Assembly (NCBI RefSeq): GCF_036227405.1
Contig: NZ_CP109473.1
Coordinates: forward strand, 682,001 to 746,000
DNA length: 64,000 nt
Reading direction: 5' to 3'
Origin: Streptomyces sp. NBC_01460
GTDB lineage: Bacteria; Actinomycetota; Actinomycetes; Streptomycetales; Streptomycetaceae
The notes under the pieces are model-generated. The model ran no database searches and had not been told where the DNA came from. It was given only the letters and a program-made list of their open reading frames with translations. The position numbers were made by a program, and so were the translations under genes. This document shows positions 8,349-19,304 of the stretch, one piece after another (within the stretch, counting starts at the first letter, position 1; every line of letters begins with the position of its first letter).

Positions 8349-9285
8349 GGGGCGGTACGTCCTTTCGCGGCGGGGGTGTCGGCGAGGTCGCGGGCACAGC
8401 GGAAGCCGCCGTGGCCGGTCGAGGAGTCGGGTGTGTTGTGGGAGCGGGCGGCGACGCGGTAGCGGTTGCAGTACGAGGCGTGGCACAGGTAGGAGCCACC
8501 GCGGATGACGCGTTCACCGCGCCCGAAGGCGTCGGAGCACCACTCCCACACGTTGCCGGAGGTGTTGAACAGGCCGAAGCCGTTGGGTTCGTACGCCGTG
8601 ACGGGCACGGTCCCCGTACGGCCGCCCGGCCGCTCCGAGCGGTACGGGAAACGGCCGCGCCAGGTGTTGCACATCTCCCGGCCGCCGGGGGTGAGGTCGT
8701 CACCCCACGGGTAGCGGGCCCCGTTCCGGCCACCGCGCGCCGCGTACTCCCATTCGGCTTCGGTGGGCAGCCTGAGCCCGGCCCACGCGCAGTAGGCGAG
8801 GGCGTCGTCGTGGGAGATGTGGACGACCGGATGGTCGGCCCTTCCTTCGAGGTCGGAGCCGGGGCCCTCGGGGGCGTCCCAGGCCGCGCCGGTGACCCCG
8901 AGCCACCAGGGGGCGCCGGCCACCCGGCCGAGGACGCCTCGTTCGGCGGACGGGTGGACGAGCAGGTGGAAGACGAAGGAGCTGCCGTAGCGCTCGGCGT
9001 CGGTGCGGTGGCCGGTGGCCGCGGCGAATTCGGCCCATGCGGCATTGCTGACGGCGGTGGTGTCGATGGCGAAGGGTGCCACGGCCACCTCGCGCACCGG
9101 GCCCTCCCGGTCGGCGTGGTAGCCCTCGCCGAAGGCATCGCCCATCCGGAAGACACCGCCCGGCAGTTCGGCCATCGCGCGCCGGGTGACGGCCGGCGCC
9201 GCTCCGGCCCGGCGTACGGACGGCAGCGGCAGCAGGTCCGTGGCGGCGCTACCCGTACAGGGACGTCCCGGGGTGCAGCAGGCGC

Positions 9286-9289
<4 letters not shown>
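8345..9289 (-). CDS. Formylglycine-generating enzyme (FGE)
   Basis: Copper-dependent oxidase that converts the Cys of sulfatase CxPxR motifs to formylglycine. The 314-residue protein has the FGE-sulfatase domain (GGxFxMG at the start, PTEAEWEYAARGG, GNVWEWC, GGFRCA at the end) and the active-site pair Cys269 and Cys274 in YLCHASYCNRYR, the CxxxxC pair that separates true FGEs from homologous proteins such as EgtB. The N-terminus is Cys-rich (MSACCTPGRPC). No signal peptide. ATG overlaps the upstream ABC ATPase stop (ATGA) and its own stop overlaps the sulfatase start, so importer, FGE and sulfatase form one coupled unit. Confidence 0.95.
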
Positions 9290-11132
<1,843 letters not shown>

Positions 11133-11136
<4 letters not shown>

Positions 11137-12026
11137 CGGCGTATCTCCCGGTTGAGCGCCTCGGCGACGAGCGAGAGGCCGAGGACGAGCGCGGTCACGG
11201 TGATCAGGGGACCCGCCGCGAAGTGGGGGGCCTCGGAGAGGTAGGGCAGGGACTGGCTCAGCACGGCTCCGAGCGTGGGCTGGGGCGGCCGTACGCCCAC
11301 TCCGAGGAAGCTCATCGCGCCCTCGATGAACACGGCGACGGTCAGCGAGACCGCGATCTGCACGATCAGCGGGTCCGCGGCGTTGGGCAGGATGTGCCGG
11401 AACAGCACCCGCCGTCCGGAACTCCCGCCGACCCGGGCGGCGGTCACGTACTCCCGCTCCCGCTGGACGAGGACCGAGCCGCGCAGCAGACGCCCGAACA
11501 CCGGGATCTCGGCGAGGGCGATGACGAGGACGACGGGGGTGCGGCCGGGTCCGAGGATCGCGGTGACGGCGAGCGCCAGGATCAGGCCGGGGAACGCGAG
11601 CACGAGGTCGAAGACCCGCTGGGCGATCGTGTCCGCCACCGGGTGCGCGGCGGCGGTGAGCGCGGCGAGGCAGCCGAGTACGGCCCCCAGCGGCACGGCG
11701 AGTGCGATGATCCCGAGGTCGGCGCGGATGCCGTACAGGACCCGGCTGAGCAGGTCCCGGCCCAGGTCGTCGGTGCCGAGCGGGTGCCCGGGGGTCCCGA
11801 GGGCGGCCAGGCTCTGCGTGCTCTGGTCGGTGGGTCCGTGCCCGGCGAGCAGCGGCGCCAGCAGGCCGGCGAGCACCACCGCTCCGACGAGGACGAGGCC
11901 GGTGCGGGCGCGGGCGGTGGACAGCGCGGTGCGGTAGGGGTGGCGCGGGCGGCTGCGGCGACCGGGCCTGCGGGTGGCCGCGGGCGGGGGCGGTCCGGCG
12001 AGGACGGTGTCGGTCGGTGCGGTCAT
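11133..12026 (-). CDS. ABC transporter permease (DppC type)
   Basis: Second membrane subunit of the PepT-type importer, 297 residues. A soluble basic N-terminus of about 30 residues is followed by about six hydrophobic helices; the BPD-type loop near residue 200 (EYVTAARVGGSS then PNAADPLIV) is the ATPase-contact EAA-like motif. The early periplasmic segment LGTDDLGRDLLSRVLYG is diagnostic of DppC/OppC. It begins 3 bases after the DppB-type gene ends and overlaps the ATPase gene by ATGA, so the subunits are co-translated. Confidence 0.93.
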
Positions 12027-12029
12027 GGG

Positions 12030-12974
12030 TCACTCCCACCTGATCCGGGGGTCGAGCCAGGCGTACACGAGGTCGGTGACGAGCTGGACGAGGACGAAGA
12101 CGGCGACCAGGAGCAGCAGGAGGTCCTGGACGACGGGGTAGTCCCGGCTGACGAGGCCCTGCTCGGCGAGCCTGCCGAGGCCCGGCCAGGCGAAGATCGC
12201 CTCGACGAGCACGGCTCCGCCGAGCAGGTGCCCGGTCTGCATGCCGAGCAGGGTGACGACGGGCGGGAGCGCGTTGGGGACGGCGTGCCGCCACAGCAGC
12301 CGGCGGGGTGCGACACCGGCCGCCGTCGCGGTGCGGATGTACTCCTCGGCCAGCGCGTTCTCGATCCCGTCCTTGAGGTAGCGGCCGAGGACGGCGGCGC
12401 TGGGGAGGGCGAGGCAGAGCGCCGGCATCAGGAGGTACTGCACGGCGAGGTCGGGGGCCGTGAGGAAGGCGACCCGTCCGCCCGGTGGCAGCACACCGAG
12501 GACCACGGCGAACAGCAGCACGAACAGGACGCCGCTGATGAAGGGCGGCACGGCGAGCGAGGCGGTCGTCGTCACCCGGACCGCGGACCGGATCCAGCGG
12601 CTCCGGGAGGTCGCGCCCAGCACGCCGAAGGCCGCCCCGAGCAGGATCACGAAGAGCAGTGCGGCCAGGGTGAGTTCGAGGGTGGCACCGAGCCCGTCCC
12701 GGATCAGGTCGGCGGTCTGTCCGCCGATCGCGTACGAGGGCCCGAGGTCACCGGTGACCAGTGAGCCGATCCAGTGGACGTACTGGGTGAGGAGCGGGGC
12801 GTCGAGGCCGAGCCGGTCCCGGATCGCGGCGACGGTCGCCGCGTCCGCGTCGGGTCCCGCGAGCGTGGTGGCGGGGTCGCCGGGGACGAGCCGCAGGATG
12901 GTGAAGATCAGGAAGGAGGCGACGAGCAGGACGAGGACGGCGGAGGGAAGCCTCCGGAGCAGGTAGCCGCGCAT
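12030..12974 (-). CDS. ABC transporter permease (DppB type)
   Basis: First membrane subunit of the importer, 314 residues with about six helices. The N-terminus MRGYLLRRLPSAVLVLLVASF and the FxxxRLVPGDPA motif are typical of DppB/OppB/GsiC proteins; the EAA-like loop reads EYIRTATAAGVAPRRLLWRHAVPNAL. It begins immediately after the binding-protein stop codon. Within the operon it would pair with the DppC-type permease to form the translocation pore. Confidence 0.93.
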   Translation of the reverse strand: MRGYLLRRLPSAVLVLLVASFLIFTILRLVPGDPATTLAGPDADAATVAAIRDRLGLDAPLLTQYVHWIGSLVTGDLGPSYAIGGQTADLIRDGLGATLELTLAALLFVILLGAAFGVLGATSRSRWIRSAVRVTTTASLAVPPFISGVLFVLLFAVVLGVLPPGGRVAFLTAPDLAVQYLLMPALCLALPSAAVLGRYLKDGIENALAEEYIRTATAAGVAPRRLLWRHAVPNALPPVVTLLGMQTGHLLGGAVLVEAIFAWPGLGRLAEQGLVSRDYPVVQDLLLLLVAVFVLVQLVTDLVYAWLDPRIRWE

Positions 12975-12975
12975 G

Positions 12976-14568
12976 TCACACCAGGTAGGCGTCGTCGAGG
13001 TTCAGGTACGAGAACTTGTTGAGCGTGACACCGTGCAGCCCGGCGGCGGAGACCTGCACCTGGCCGCGGACGACGAGGTCGATGATGAACGCCTCGTCGA
13101 GCAGGATGCGGGAGATCCGCTCGTGGAGGGCGTTGGCCGCCGCGGCCGTGGACTCGGGCTCCGTCCAGGCCTCGCGCACCACGTCGGTGTACTCGTCCGA
13201 CCGGTAACGGGAGGTGTTCTTCGCCTCGTTGAACGGATAGGCACTCACCGCGAGGGTGGAGGGCTGCACCTGCGCGAATCCGTGCCCCAGCGTCCACAGG
13301 GCCGGCATGCCCTGGGAGATCAGCTTCTTCTGCGCCGTGGCCGGGTCGGTGGGCTGGAGGGTGACGTGGACGCCCACCTGCTCCAGGTCGTACTGGAGGG
13401 ATTCGGCGATCGCGGTCTCGCCCGGCAGCGCGAGGTGCAGCAGGGGGAACGCGAGTTTCGTGTGTCCGGCGGACCGCAGCAGTTCTCTGGCCTTGCCCGG
13501 GTCGTGGGAGTAGTGGGTGCGATGGGCCTCGGTGAAGGCGGGCGAGGACGTGGGCCACGGGGCGGCGGAGGCGAGGCCGTGGCCGCCGAGGGTCTGTGCG
13601 AGCAGCCGTTCGCGGTCGACGGCCCAGGCGAGCGCGTGCCGGACGGTCTTGTCGTCGAGCGGGGTGACCGTCGTGTTGACGCCGAGGTAGACGGCTCCGG
13701 CGCCCGTGTCGTAGTCGGTGACGGAGAGCCGCTCGTCGCTCTTGATCGCGCCGAGGTTCTTGCCCGGCACGTTGAAGGAGAGCTGGGACTGACCGGAGCG
13801 CAGGGAGGAGATCAGCGCGTCGGCCTGGGGGATCACGCGCAGTTCGACCCCGTCGAGGTAGGGGCGGCCGGGCTGCCAGTAGTTCTCGTTCCGCCGCAGG
13901 CTCAGGCCCGAGCCAGGGCTCCACTTCTTGAGGACGAACGGGCCGGTGCCGATGAGCTTCCTGCCGGTGACGGCGTCCTCGGCCGACTCGGGATCGGTGA
14001 TGATCATGAACTCGAAGAGGTCGAACAGGTTGTTCACCGGGTGCGCCAGCTTGAGCACCAGCTCATGGTCGCCGCGCTTCTCGAAACCGGTGACGGCTGC
14101 GGCGGTACTGCGCAACTGGGCAGCCCGTACCGGCTTCTGGAGGTTCTTCACCGCGAAGACGACGTCGTCGGCGGTGAACTTCCGGCCGTTGTGGAACGTG
14201 ACGTCGTCGCGCAGCCGCAGCGTGAGGGCGCGTCCGTCGTCGGCGTACGTCCAGGAGATGGCCAGCTCCGGCTTCGGGCGCAGCTGGTCGTCGTAGCGGG
14301 TCAGGGTGTTGAAGATGAGCCGGTGCTGGGAGGACTGCTGGCTCTGCGAGTAGAGCAGGCCCGGAGTGAAGTCGGCGTTGACCGCGACGGTGAGGGTACC
14401 GCCGCGCTTCGGTTCGGCGCCGGCGCCGCTGGGGTCGGACGAGGCCTCCGAGACCGCCGAGCGGCAGCCCGCCAGGCCCAGTCCGAGAAGGAGGGTGCCG
14501 CCACCCGCGGCGCGCAGGGTGGAACGCCGGGACGGTCCGGTGGGCATGGAGGGATACAGCTCGGTCAT
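12976..14568 (-). CDS. Extracellular solute-binding lipoprotein (SBP family 5)
   Basis: Captures the ligand for the importer. The 530-residue protein starts with a twin-arginine-like signal (SRRSTLRAAGGG) running into a lipobox LAGC near residue 33, so it is a Tat-type lipoprotein anchored outside the membrane. The body has family 5 features: GGTLTVAVNADF, the LRDDVTFHNGRKFTADDV segment, GTGPFVLKKW and YLGVNTTVTPLDDKTVRHALAWAVDR. I chose ATG 14568; a second ATG at 14547 is possible and neither has a strong ribosome site. It is the first large gene after a leader peptide that starts about 330 bases upstream. Family 5 proteins bind peptides, sugars or metals; here a sulfated ligand is inferred. 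Confidence 0.92.
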   Translation of the reverse strand: MTELYPSMPTGPSRRSTLRAAGGGTLLLGLGLAGCRSAVSEASSDPSGAGAEPKRGGTLTVAVNADFTPGLLYSQSQQSSQHRLIFNTLTRYDDQLRPKPELAISWTYADDGRALTLRLRDDVTFHNGRKFTADDVVFAVKNLQKPVRAAQLRSTAAAVTGFEKRGDHELVLKLAHPVNNLFDLFEFMIITDPESAEDAVTGRKLIGTGPFVLKKWSPGSGLSLRRNENYWQPGRPYLDGVELRVIPQADALISSLRSGQSQLSFNVPGKNLGAIKSDERLSVTDYDTGAGAVYLGVNTTVTPLDDKTVRHALAWAVDRERLLAQTLGGHGLASAAPWPTSSPAFTEAHRTHYSHDPGKARELLRSAGHTKLAFPLLHLALPGETAIAESLQYDLEQVGVHVTLQPTDPATAQKKLISQGMPALWTLGHGFAQVQPSTLAVSAYPFNEAKNTSRYRSDEYTDVVREAWTEPESTAAAANALHERISRILLDEAFIIDLVVRGQVQVSAAGLHGVTLNKFSYLNLDDAYLV

Positions 14569-14824
14569 CGAAGCCTGCCTGTGACGGTGAGGGGGTGGAG
14601 CGGGACGCGTTCGCGCATTCATTCCGCTGCGGCACGAATTAAGGGTGTGCGGCCCGAGAACCGGACCGGAGACCGGCCCGGACATCGGACCGGGGGCACA
14701 CGGGAGCGCCGATCAGGCCGTGCGGAAGCGGCCGGACCCGGGACGACGGCGTCGGCCGGGGGCGGTACTCCGCCCGTGCGGCGTCAACGGCACCTGATGC
14801 GGGCCGGAGAGGAGTGGACGGGGA
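14569..14824 (-). promoter_or_regulatory. Leader-to-operon spacer with hairpin and dyad
   Basis: The 256 bases between the leader peptide and the binding-protein gene carry no convincing coding. A compact hairpin GGGCGG-tact-CCGCCC lies at 14760-14775 and could act as a pause or termination stem, although no T-run follows. An AT-rich inverted repeat TTCATTC-N11-GAATTAA (14618-14642, 6 of 7 paired) lies just ahead of the gene and could bind the ROK repressor. The arrangement fits transcription or translation attenuation; direct evidence is lacking. Confidence 0.4.
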
Positions 14825-14896
14825 TCAGTCGCGGACGGCACAGACCGCGCTGGCCTGTCGACAGAGGTCGACGTGCCTGCGGGAGATGAGGCGCAT
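14825..14896 (-). CDS. Cysteine-containing leader peptide upstream of the sulfur operon
   Basis: A 23-residue ORF whose central part reads SRRHVDLCRQASAVC, matching the RRHVDL..CR.ASA.C pattern of the actinobacterial 'putative leader peptide' family found in front of sulfur and cysteine genes. It has two Cys codons (TGT, rare in this genome compared with TGC), as expected if ribosomes stall when Cys-tRNA is short. A GTG at 14908 is in frame four codons upstream of the ATG and coincides with the predicted transcription start, so translation may be leaderless from there (27 residues). It probably attenuates the downstream importer-FGE-sulfatase operon according to cysteine supply; cysteine-responsive leader ORFs are established in mycobacteria. 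Confidence 0.75.
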   Translation of the reverse strand: MRLISRRHVDLCRQASAVCAVRD

Positions 14897-14914
14897 GTCC
14901 GGGTTCACGGGAGC

Positions 14915-14944
14915 AATATGACAGTGGCTCCGCCGGACGGTCAA
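14915..14944 (-). promoter_or_regulatory. Promoter of the leader peptide/sulfur operon
   Basis: TTGACC (14944-14939) and CATATT (14920-14915) are separated by 18 bases. Seven bases after the -10 comes the G of an in-frame GTG (14908), which predicts a leaderless transcript beginning at the leader peptide's first codon. Confidence 0.55.
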
Positions 14945-14999
14945 CCCGTCCTGTCCGCATCCTGGTACGCACGCCTCCTGCGACCCCTCCCTCCACGGG

Positions 15000-16223
15000 C
15001 TAGCGCTCGATGGTCGCCAAAGGCCGTCTGAACAGCGGGTTCAGCAGGATCGTGCCGGCGGCCACGGGCAGGGCCGCGGTCCCGGCATGCGGACTGACGA
15101 TGCGCTCGGGATCCCCGCAGACATGGGAGAGGTCGATCGCGGCGCCGCGTATCTCTTCCAGGTACTCCGGGTTGAGCAGGCTGGAGTGTTCGGTGACCAC
15201 GACGAGGTCCGGATTGAGGACGTCGAGCAGCAGGGCGGCCGCCCGCCCGACCGCGCGGGCACGCTCGCGCAGCAGCCGGTCCGCGCGCCGGTCCCCGGCG
15301 GCCGCCGCGTCCACCACCAGGAACGCGTCCGGTTCGGGCACGATGCCGCGGCGCACCGCGGTCAGCGCGATCGCCGTGTTCGAGGCCGTCGCCTCCAGGC
15401 ATCCGGTCCTCCCGCAGAGGCAGGGGGTCGTGGAGTCCGGTACGGGCAGATGGGCCACGTCGCCCGCGCCGGACCCGGGCCCCTGGTGAACCACCCCGGC
15501 GATTCCGAGGGCCGCGTCGACGACGTTGCCGACGAAGAGGTGGACCAGGCTGCGGCGAGCGGCGGGCCGGCCGAAGAGGATCTCCGACTGGGCGATCGCG
15601 CGGGCGTGGTTGTCGATCCGTACGTCGATTCCGCCCAGGCCACGGGCGATCTCGGCGGCGAGCGGGCGGTGGTGCCAGCCCAGCGCGTCGTGCCGCACCG
15701 CCGTCCCCAGGCCGGGATCGACCCAGCCACCGAGGGCGGCACCCACCCCCAGCAGCGGCCTGCCACGGACCGTGTCGTCGAGGAATCCCCGCATGCCGTC
15801 GATGATGCGGCGCGGCATGTCCCCGGCGGCCAGACCGTCGTGGGGCAGATGGCGCCGGGCGAGCAGCCGGCCCCGCAGGTCCATGAGTCCGAAGGTCGAG
15901 GCGGGCACCCCGATGTGGATGCCACCGGCCACCGGACCCGCGCTTCCGCCCTGCTCCCCGGCCGTGTCGGTGTGCAGGTCGGTGGGGATCTGCGGTCTGC
16001 CGACACCACTGCTCTCCACCAGCTCGGGCAGTTCCCTCACCAGGCCGAGGCGGACGAGGTCGGTGCACTGACGGGAGACGGCGGCCGGACTGAGCCCGCA
16101 GAGATCCGCGATGGTCCGGCGGGCGACGGGCCCGTGGTCGAGCACCGTGCGCAACACCGTGGCGGCGTTGGCCTCGCGGCGGCCGTCGCCGGTCGCCCGG
16201 GAGATCTGTGGGGCGGCTGTCAT
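15000..16223 (-). CDS. ROK family transcriptional regulator
   Basis: A 407-residue repressor with an N-terminal winged helix (about residues 20-80, with ARRTIADLCGLSPAAVSRQCTDL as the HTH) and a C-terminal ROK sugar-kinase-like domain. The zinc site CLCGRTGCLE is intact. The ATPase loop typical of ROK kinases is degraded, as in ROK repressors. The start at 16223 follows AAGGAAGG. It lies between the leader/importer operon, transcribed in the same direction, and the divergent tauD-sulfatase pair, so it is well placed to control both. ROK repressors usually respond to sugars or sugar derivatives, so a sulfated sugar or its desulfated product is a reasonable but unproven ligand. Confidence 0.9.
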   Translation of the reverse strand: MTAAPQISRATGDGRREANAATVLRTVLDHGPVARRTIADLCGLSPAAVSRQCTDLVRLGLVRELPELVESSGVGRPQIPTDLHTDTAGEQGGSAGPVAGGIHIGVPASTFGLMDLRGRLLARRHLPHDGLAAGDMPRRIIDGMRGFLDDTVRGRPLLGVGAALGGWVDPGLGTAVRHDALGWHHRPLAAEIARGLGGIDVRIDNHARAIAQSEILFGRPAARRSLVHLFVGNVVDAALGIAGVVHQGPGSGAGDVAHLPVPDSTTPCLCGRTGCLEATASNTAIALTAVRRGIVPEPDAFLVVDAAAAGDRRADRLLRERARAVGRAAALLLDVLNPDLVVVTEHSSLLNPEYLEEIRGAAIDLSHVCGDPERIVSPHAGTAALPVAAGTILLNPLFRRPLATIER

Positions 16224-16751
16224 GGTGGCCTTCCTTACGGTCCTGCGACGCCCGGCGGTCGCAACATTACGGCGGCGTGAAATCGGTCCCGGCCTCGCGC
16301 CCGGTTCTCGTACGGGGTGCGCACCACCTCGGCGAGCGAGTGAGTAACCCCAGGTCGGAGGCGGTTTGACGGAGTGTCATCCGAGGGGGTGCGGACGTCG
16401 TGCGAGCGCCGATTCAACCACCGCCCGGCCCTCTCGGGGACACGGGCACGTGCTTGACGTCCGCCGTGGGGCGCTGGAAGTCTCCGGGGCATGTTCGCGA
16501 CGGCCGTTCCCGATGCGCGGCCCGCCCACGCCGGCCGCCCCACCACAGCGGTGGCGTGTCCGGGCCCCTGTTCCGCCGGCTGATCCGACCGCCCGACGGC
16601 CCGTACGACTCCGGCGTCCTCACCTCGCACCACGGTTCAACCGCACCCCGGCGCTCCGCACCTCCCACACCCCCGACTCGGCTGATTAATTCCGCTCCAA
16701 GATTAATCAGGACCGGTCGCGGCGATCCCACCATCCGAAGGGAATCCCGTC
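16224..16751. other. 528-base divergent intergenic region between ROK gene and tauD-type gene
   Basis: No frame here has convincing coding with a ribosome site. It must contain the ROK gene promoter at the left end and the dioxygenase promoter at the right end, where a perfect 9-base dyad lies about 40 bases before the dioxygenase start. A 30-codon ORF from ATG 16491 with two late Cys codons was considered as a second leader peptide but has no family match. Confidence 0.6.
16682..16710. promoter_or_regulatory. Operator candidate CTGATTAAT-N11-ATTAATCAG
   Basis: Perfect 9-base inverted repeat with an 11-base spacer, strikingly AT-rich in this GC-rich sequence, ending 41 bases upstream of the dioxygenase start. 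Arm spacing of about two helical turns centre to centre suits a dimeric winged-helix repressor such as the adjacent ROK protein. Confidence 0.65.
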
Positions 16752-17708
16752 ATGTCCTCAGCAACCACCGCCCCCGCCTCCACCGTCGCCGTCCAGAAGA
16801 TCGGCGGCCGGCTCGGCGCCGTCATCTCCGGGGTGCGCCTCGGCGGCGACCTCGATCCGGCCACCGTGGCCGAGATCCGGGCCGCGCTGCTGGCCAACAA
16901 GGTCGTCTTCTTCCGCGGCCAGGACCACCTGGACGAGGACAGCCACGAGGCGTTCGGCCGGCTGCTCGGCACCCCGGTCGCGCACCCCACCGTCCCGTCC
17001 GCCGACGGGCGTTACTCGCTCGGCATCGACTCCGACCACGGCGGCCGGGCGAACCAGTGGCACACGGACGTGACCTTCGTGCCGGCCTATCCGGCCTTCT
17101 CGATCCTGCGCGCCGTCGTCATCCCGCCGTACGGCGGCAACACCCTGTGGTCCAACACCGGCGCGGCGTACGCCGACCTGCCCGAGCCTCTCCGGGTGCT
17201 CGCCGACAGCCTGCGCGCGGTCCACTCCAACGACTACGACTACGTGGCCCTGCGCCCGGAGGCCCGTCCCGAGGCGCTCGCCCAGTACCGGAAGGTGTTC
17301 ACCTCGACGAAGTTCCTCACCGAGCACCCGGTGGTGCGCGTCCACCCCGAGACCGGCGAACGCGTCCTGCTCCTCGGCAACTTCGTCCAGCGCATCAGCG
17401 GACTGACCGGCCGCGACTCCCGCGCGCTGCTCGACCTGTTCCAGTCCCACATCGAGCGCCCGGAGAACACCGTGCGCTGGCAGTGGCAGACCGGCGACGT
17501 CGCCATCTGGGACAACCGCGCCACCCAGCACTACGGCGTGGACGACTCGGACGCCCACGAGCGCAAGCTCCGCCGTGTCACCATCGACGGCGACATCCCG
17601 GTCGGCGTCGACGGCCGCTCCTCCACGCTGATCAGCCCCGAGGAGGTGCCCGACCCCGCATTCGGCATCGCGTCCGGCGCATCGGCCCCGGAGGCGACGC
17701 TCGCATGA
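16752..17708 (+). CDS. TauD/TfdA family dioxygenase, AtsK-like alkylsulfatase candidate
   Basis: Fe(II)/2-oxoglutarate-dependent dioxygenase of 318 residues. The iron ligands are visible as His104 and Asp106 in WHTDVTF and His260 in TQHYGVDD; the 2-oxoglutarate Arg lies in [10 protein letters not shown]. The N-terminus [15 protein letters not shown] and the KVVFFRGQ segment are typical of TauD/AtsK proteins. Such enzymes hydroxylate the carbon next to the sulfo group so that sulfite (TauD) or sulfate (AtsK) is released. ATG follows GAAGGGAA. The stop overlaps the sulfatase start (ATGA). Operon partnership with a sulfatase favours an alkyl sulfate substrate, but taurine or another sulfonate cannot be excluded. 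Confidence 0.88.
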   Translation: MSSATTAPASTVAVQKIGGRLGAVISGVRLGGDLDPATVAEIRAALLANKVVFFRGQDHLDEDSHEAFGRLLGTPVAHPTVPSADGRYSLGIDSDHGGRANQWHTDVTFVPAYPAFSILRAVVIPPYGGNTLWSNTGAAYADLPEPLRVLADSLRAVHSNDYDYVALRPEARPEALAQYRKVFTSTKFLTEHPVVRVHPETGERVLLLGNFVQRISGLTGRDSRALLDLFQSHIERPENTVRWQWQTGDVAIWDNRATQHYGVDDSDAHERKLRRVTIDGDIPVGVDGRSSTLISPEEVPDPAFGIASGASAPEATLA

Positions 17709-19246
17709 GTGGGCACCCCGACGCGCCCGCCCCGGCGGACGGCGCCCGTGCGCCGTCCGCCGGGGCACCCCCGCAGGTGATCGTGATCCTGACGGACCAG
17801 CAGCGCTGGGACACCACCGGCGCGCACGGGAACCGCGCGGGGGTGACGCCCGAATTCGACAGGATCGCCCGCGAGGGAACCCTGTTCGAGCAGTCGATCA
17901 CCCCCAACCCCGTCTGTGCGCCCGCCCGTTCGTCCCTGCAGACCGGGCTCTTCCCCACCGCGTCCGGCGTGTTCCGCAACGGGCTGCCGCTCCCCGTGGA
18001 CGTCCCGACCCTCGCGGGGACGTTCGCCGCGGCCGGGTACACGACCGGGTACCTCGGCAAGTGGCACCTGGCCGGCGAGGACGGACCGGACGGTCCCGTG
18101 CCCCGCGAGCGGCGGGGCGGCTACGAGAGGTGGCTGGCCTCGGACCGGCTCGAGTTCACCTCGGACGCCTACCGCACGGTGGTGTACGACGAGGACGGCG
18201 AGCCGGTCAGGCTCCCCGGGTACCGCTCGGACGCGTTGATCGACGCCGCGATCCGCTTCGTGTCCGACCACCACGACCGCCCCTACCTGCTCTTCGTCTC
18301 CTTGCTGGAACCCCACCACCAGAACCCCACCGACGACTACCCCGCGCCCTCGGGCCACCGCGAGCGCTACGAGGGCGCCTGGCTGCCACCGGATCTGGCC
18401 GCACTCGCGCCGGGCGCCCCGCAGGGCGGCGCGCACCGCCATCTCGCCGGGTATCTCGGCCAGATCAAACGCGTGGACGAGGGGGTGGGGCGGCTGCGTG
18501 ACGCGCTGAGGAGTCTGGGCACCGCGGAGGGCACCGTGCTGGCGTGGACAGCGGATCACGGCTCCCACTTCCGGACCCGCAACAGCGAGTACAAGCGGTC
18601 GGCCCACGAGGCGTCCGTCCGGGTTCCGCTGGCGCTCACCGGACCGGGCTTCACCGGGGGCGGGCTCGTCCGGCAGCCGGTGAGCACCGTGGACCTGATG
18701 CCGACCCTGCTGGAGGCCGCGTGCATCGCCGTACCGGACGGCGTCCAGGGCCGGTCCCTGCTGCCACTGACCGGCGGGGGCCAGGATCCCGGGCGGCCCC
18801 GGTCCGTCCTCGTCCAGATCAGCGAGGACCGGGTCGGCCGCGCGGTGCGCACCGCCCGGTGGAAGTACGTGGTGGACGCGCCGGGAGCGGACGCCTGGAA
18901 CGAGCCGGCCGCCGCGCACTACACGGAGACCGAGCTGTACGACCTGGCGGCCGATCCCTACGAGCTGGACAACCTCGCGGGGCTCTCCTCGCACCGCGAG
19001 GCCGCGGACGAGCTGCGCGGCGAGCTGCTGGAGTGGCTGGGGCGGGTCGAGGGCGTGAAGCCCGGGATCGAGCGGGCCGCTCCGCGCCCGGCGGGGCAGC
19101 GCCGCGCGGAGCCGTTCCCGGCAGAGGTGCCGTGGGAGGGGGTGAGGTTCGGCCACCGGTCCGTCTCCCGACAGGTGGCACCGGATGCGAGTCCTGACCA
19201 GCCACATCGATTCGAGCGGGCGGGCCCCCTGACCGGCACCGGCTGA
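17705..19246 (+). CDS. Type I (formylglycine-dependent) sulfatase, second copy
   Basis: A 513-residue arylsulfatase-type hydrolase. The formylglycine motif is CAPAR at Cys71 ([13 protein letters not shown]). Metal-binding residues are visible in [10 protein letters not shown] near the N-terminus and in TADHGSH; KWHLAG and the conserved [13 protein letters not shown] end of the fold are present. It has no signal peptide and a Pro/Arg-rich tail of about 60 residues. ATG 17705 overlaps the dioxygenase stop. It needs FGE, which is encoded in the neighbouring minus-strand operon. It is only distantly similar to the other sulfatase here, so the two likely act on different substrates. Confidence 0.93.
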   Translation: MSGHPDAPAPADGARAPSAGAPPQVIVILTDQQRWDTTGAHGNRAGVTPEFDRIAREGTLFEQSITPNPVCAPARSSLQTGLFPTASGVFRNGLPLPVDVPTLAGTFAAAGYTTGYLGKWHLAGEDGPDGPVPRERRGGYERWLASDRLEFTSDAYRTVVYDEDGEPVRLPGYRSDALIDAAIRFVSDHHDRPYLLFVSLLEPHHQNPTDDYPAPSGHRERYEGAWLPPDLAALAPGAPQGGAHRHLAGYLGQIKRVDEGVGRLRDALRSLGTAEGTVLAWTADHGSHFRTRNSEYKRSAHEASVRVPLALTGPGFTGGGLVRQPVSTVDLMPTLLEAACIAVPDGVQGRSLLPLTGGGQDPGRPRSVLVQISEDRVGRAVRTARWKYVVDAPGADAWNEPAAAHYTETELYDLAADPYELDNLAGLSSHREAADELRGELLEWLGRVEGVKPGIERAAPRPAGQRRAEPFPAEVPWEGVRFGHRSVSRQVAPDASPDQPHRFERAGPLTGTG

Positions 19247-19304
19247 ACGACCGGAATCGAGTGCGGTTAACATATGAGCACCGCCTAGCTCGAAAGATGG
19301 ACTT

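Noticed and set aside
6546..8462. A 638-codon plus-strand frame opposite the sulfatase
   Set aside because: Gly/Val-rich antisense frame with no domain; the sulfatase motifs on the other strand decide.
16491..16583. A 30-codon ORF with two late Cys codons upstream of the dioxygenase as a second sulfur leader peptide
   Set aside because: No RRHVDL pattern, no clear promoter or ribosome site; Cys codons alone are weak evidence.
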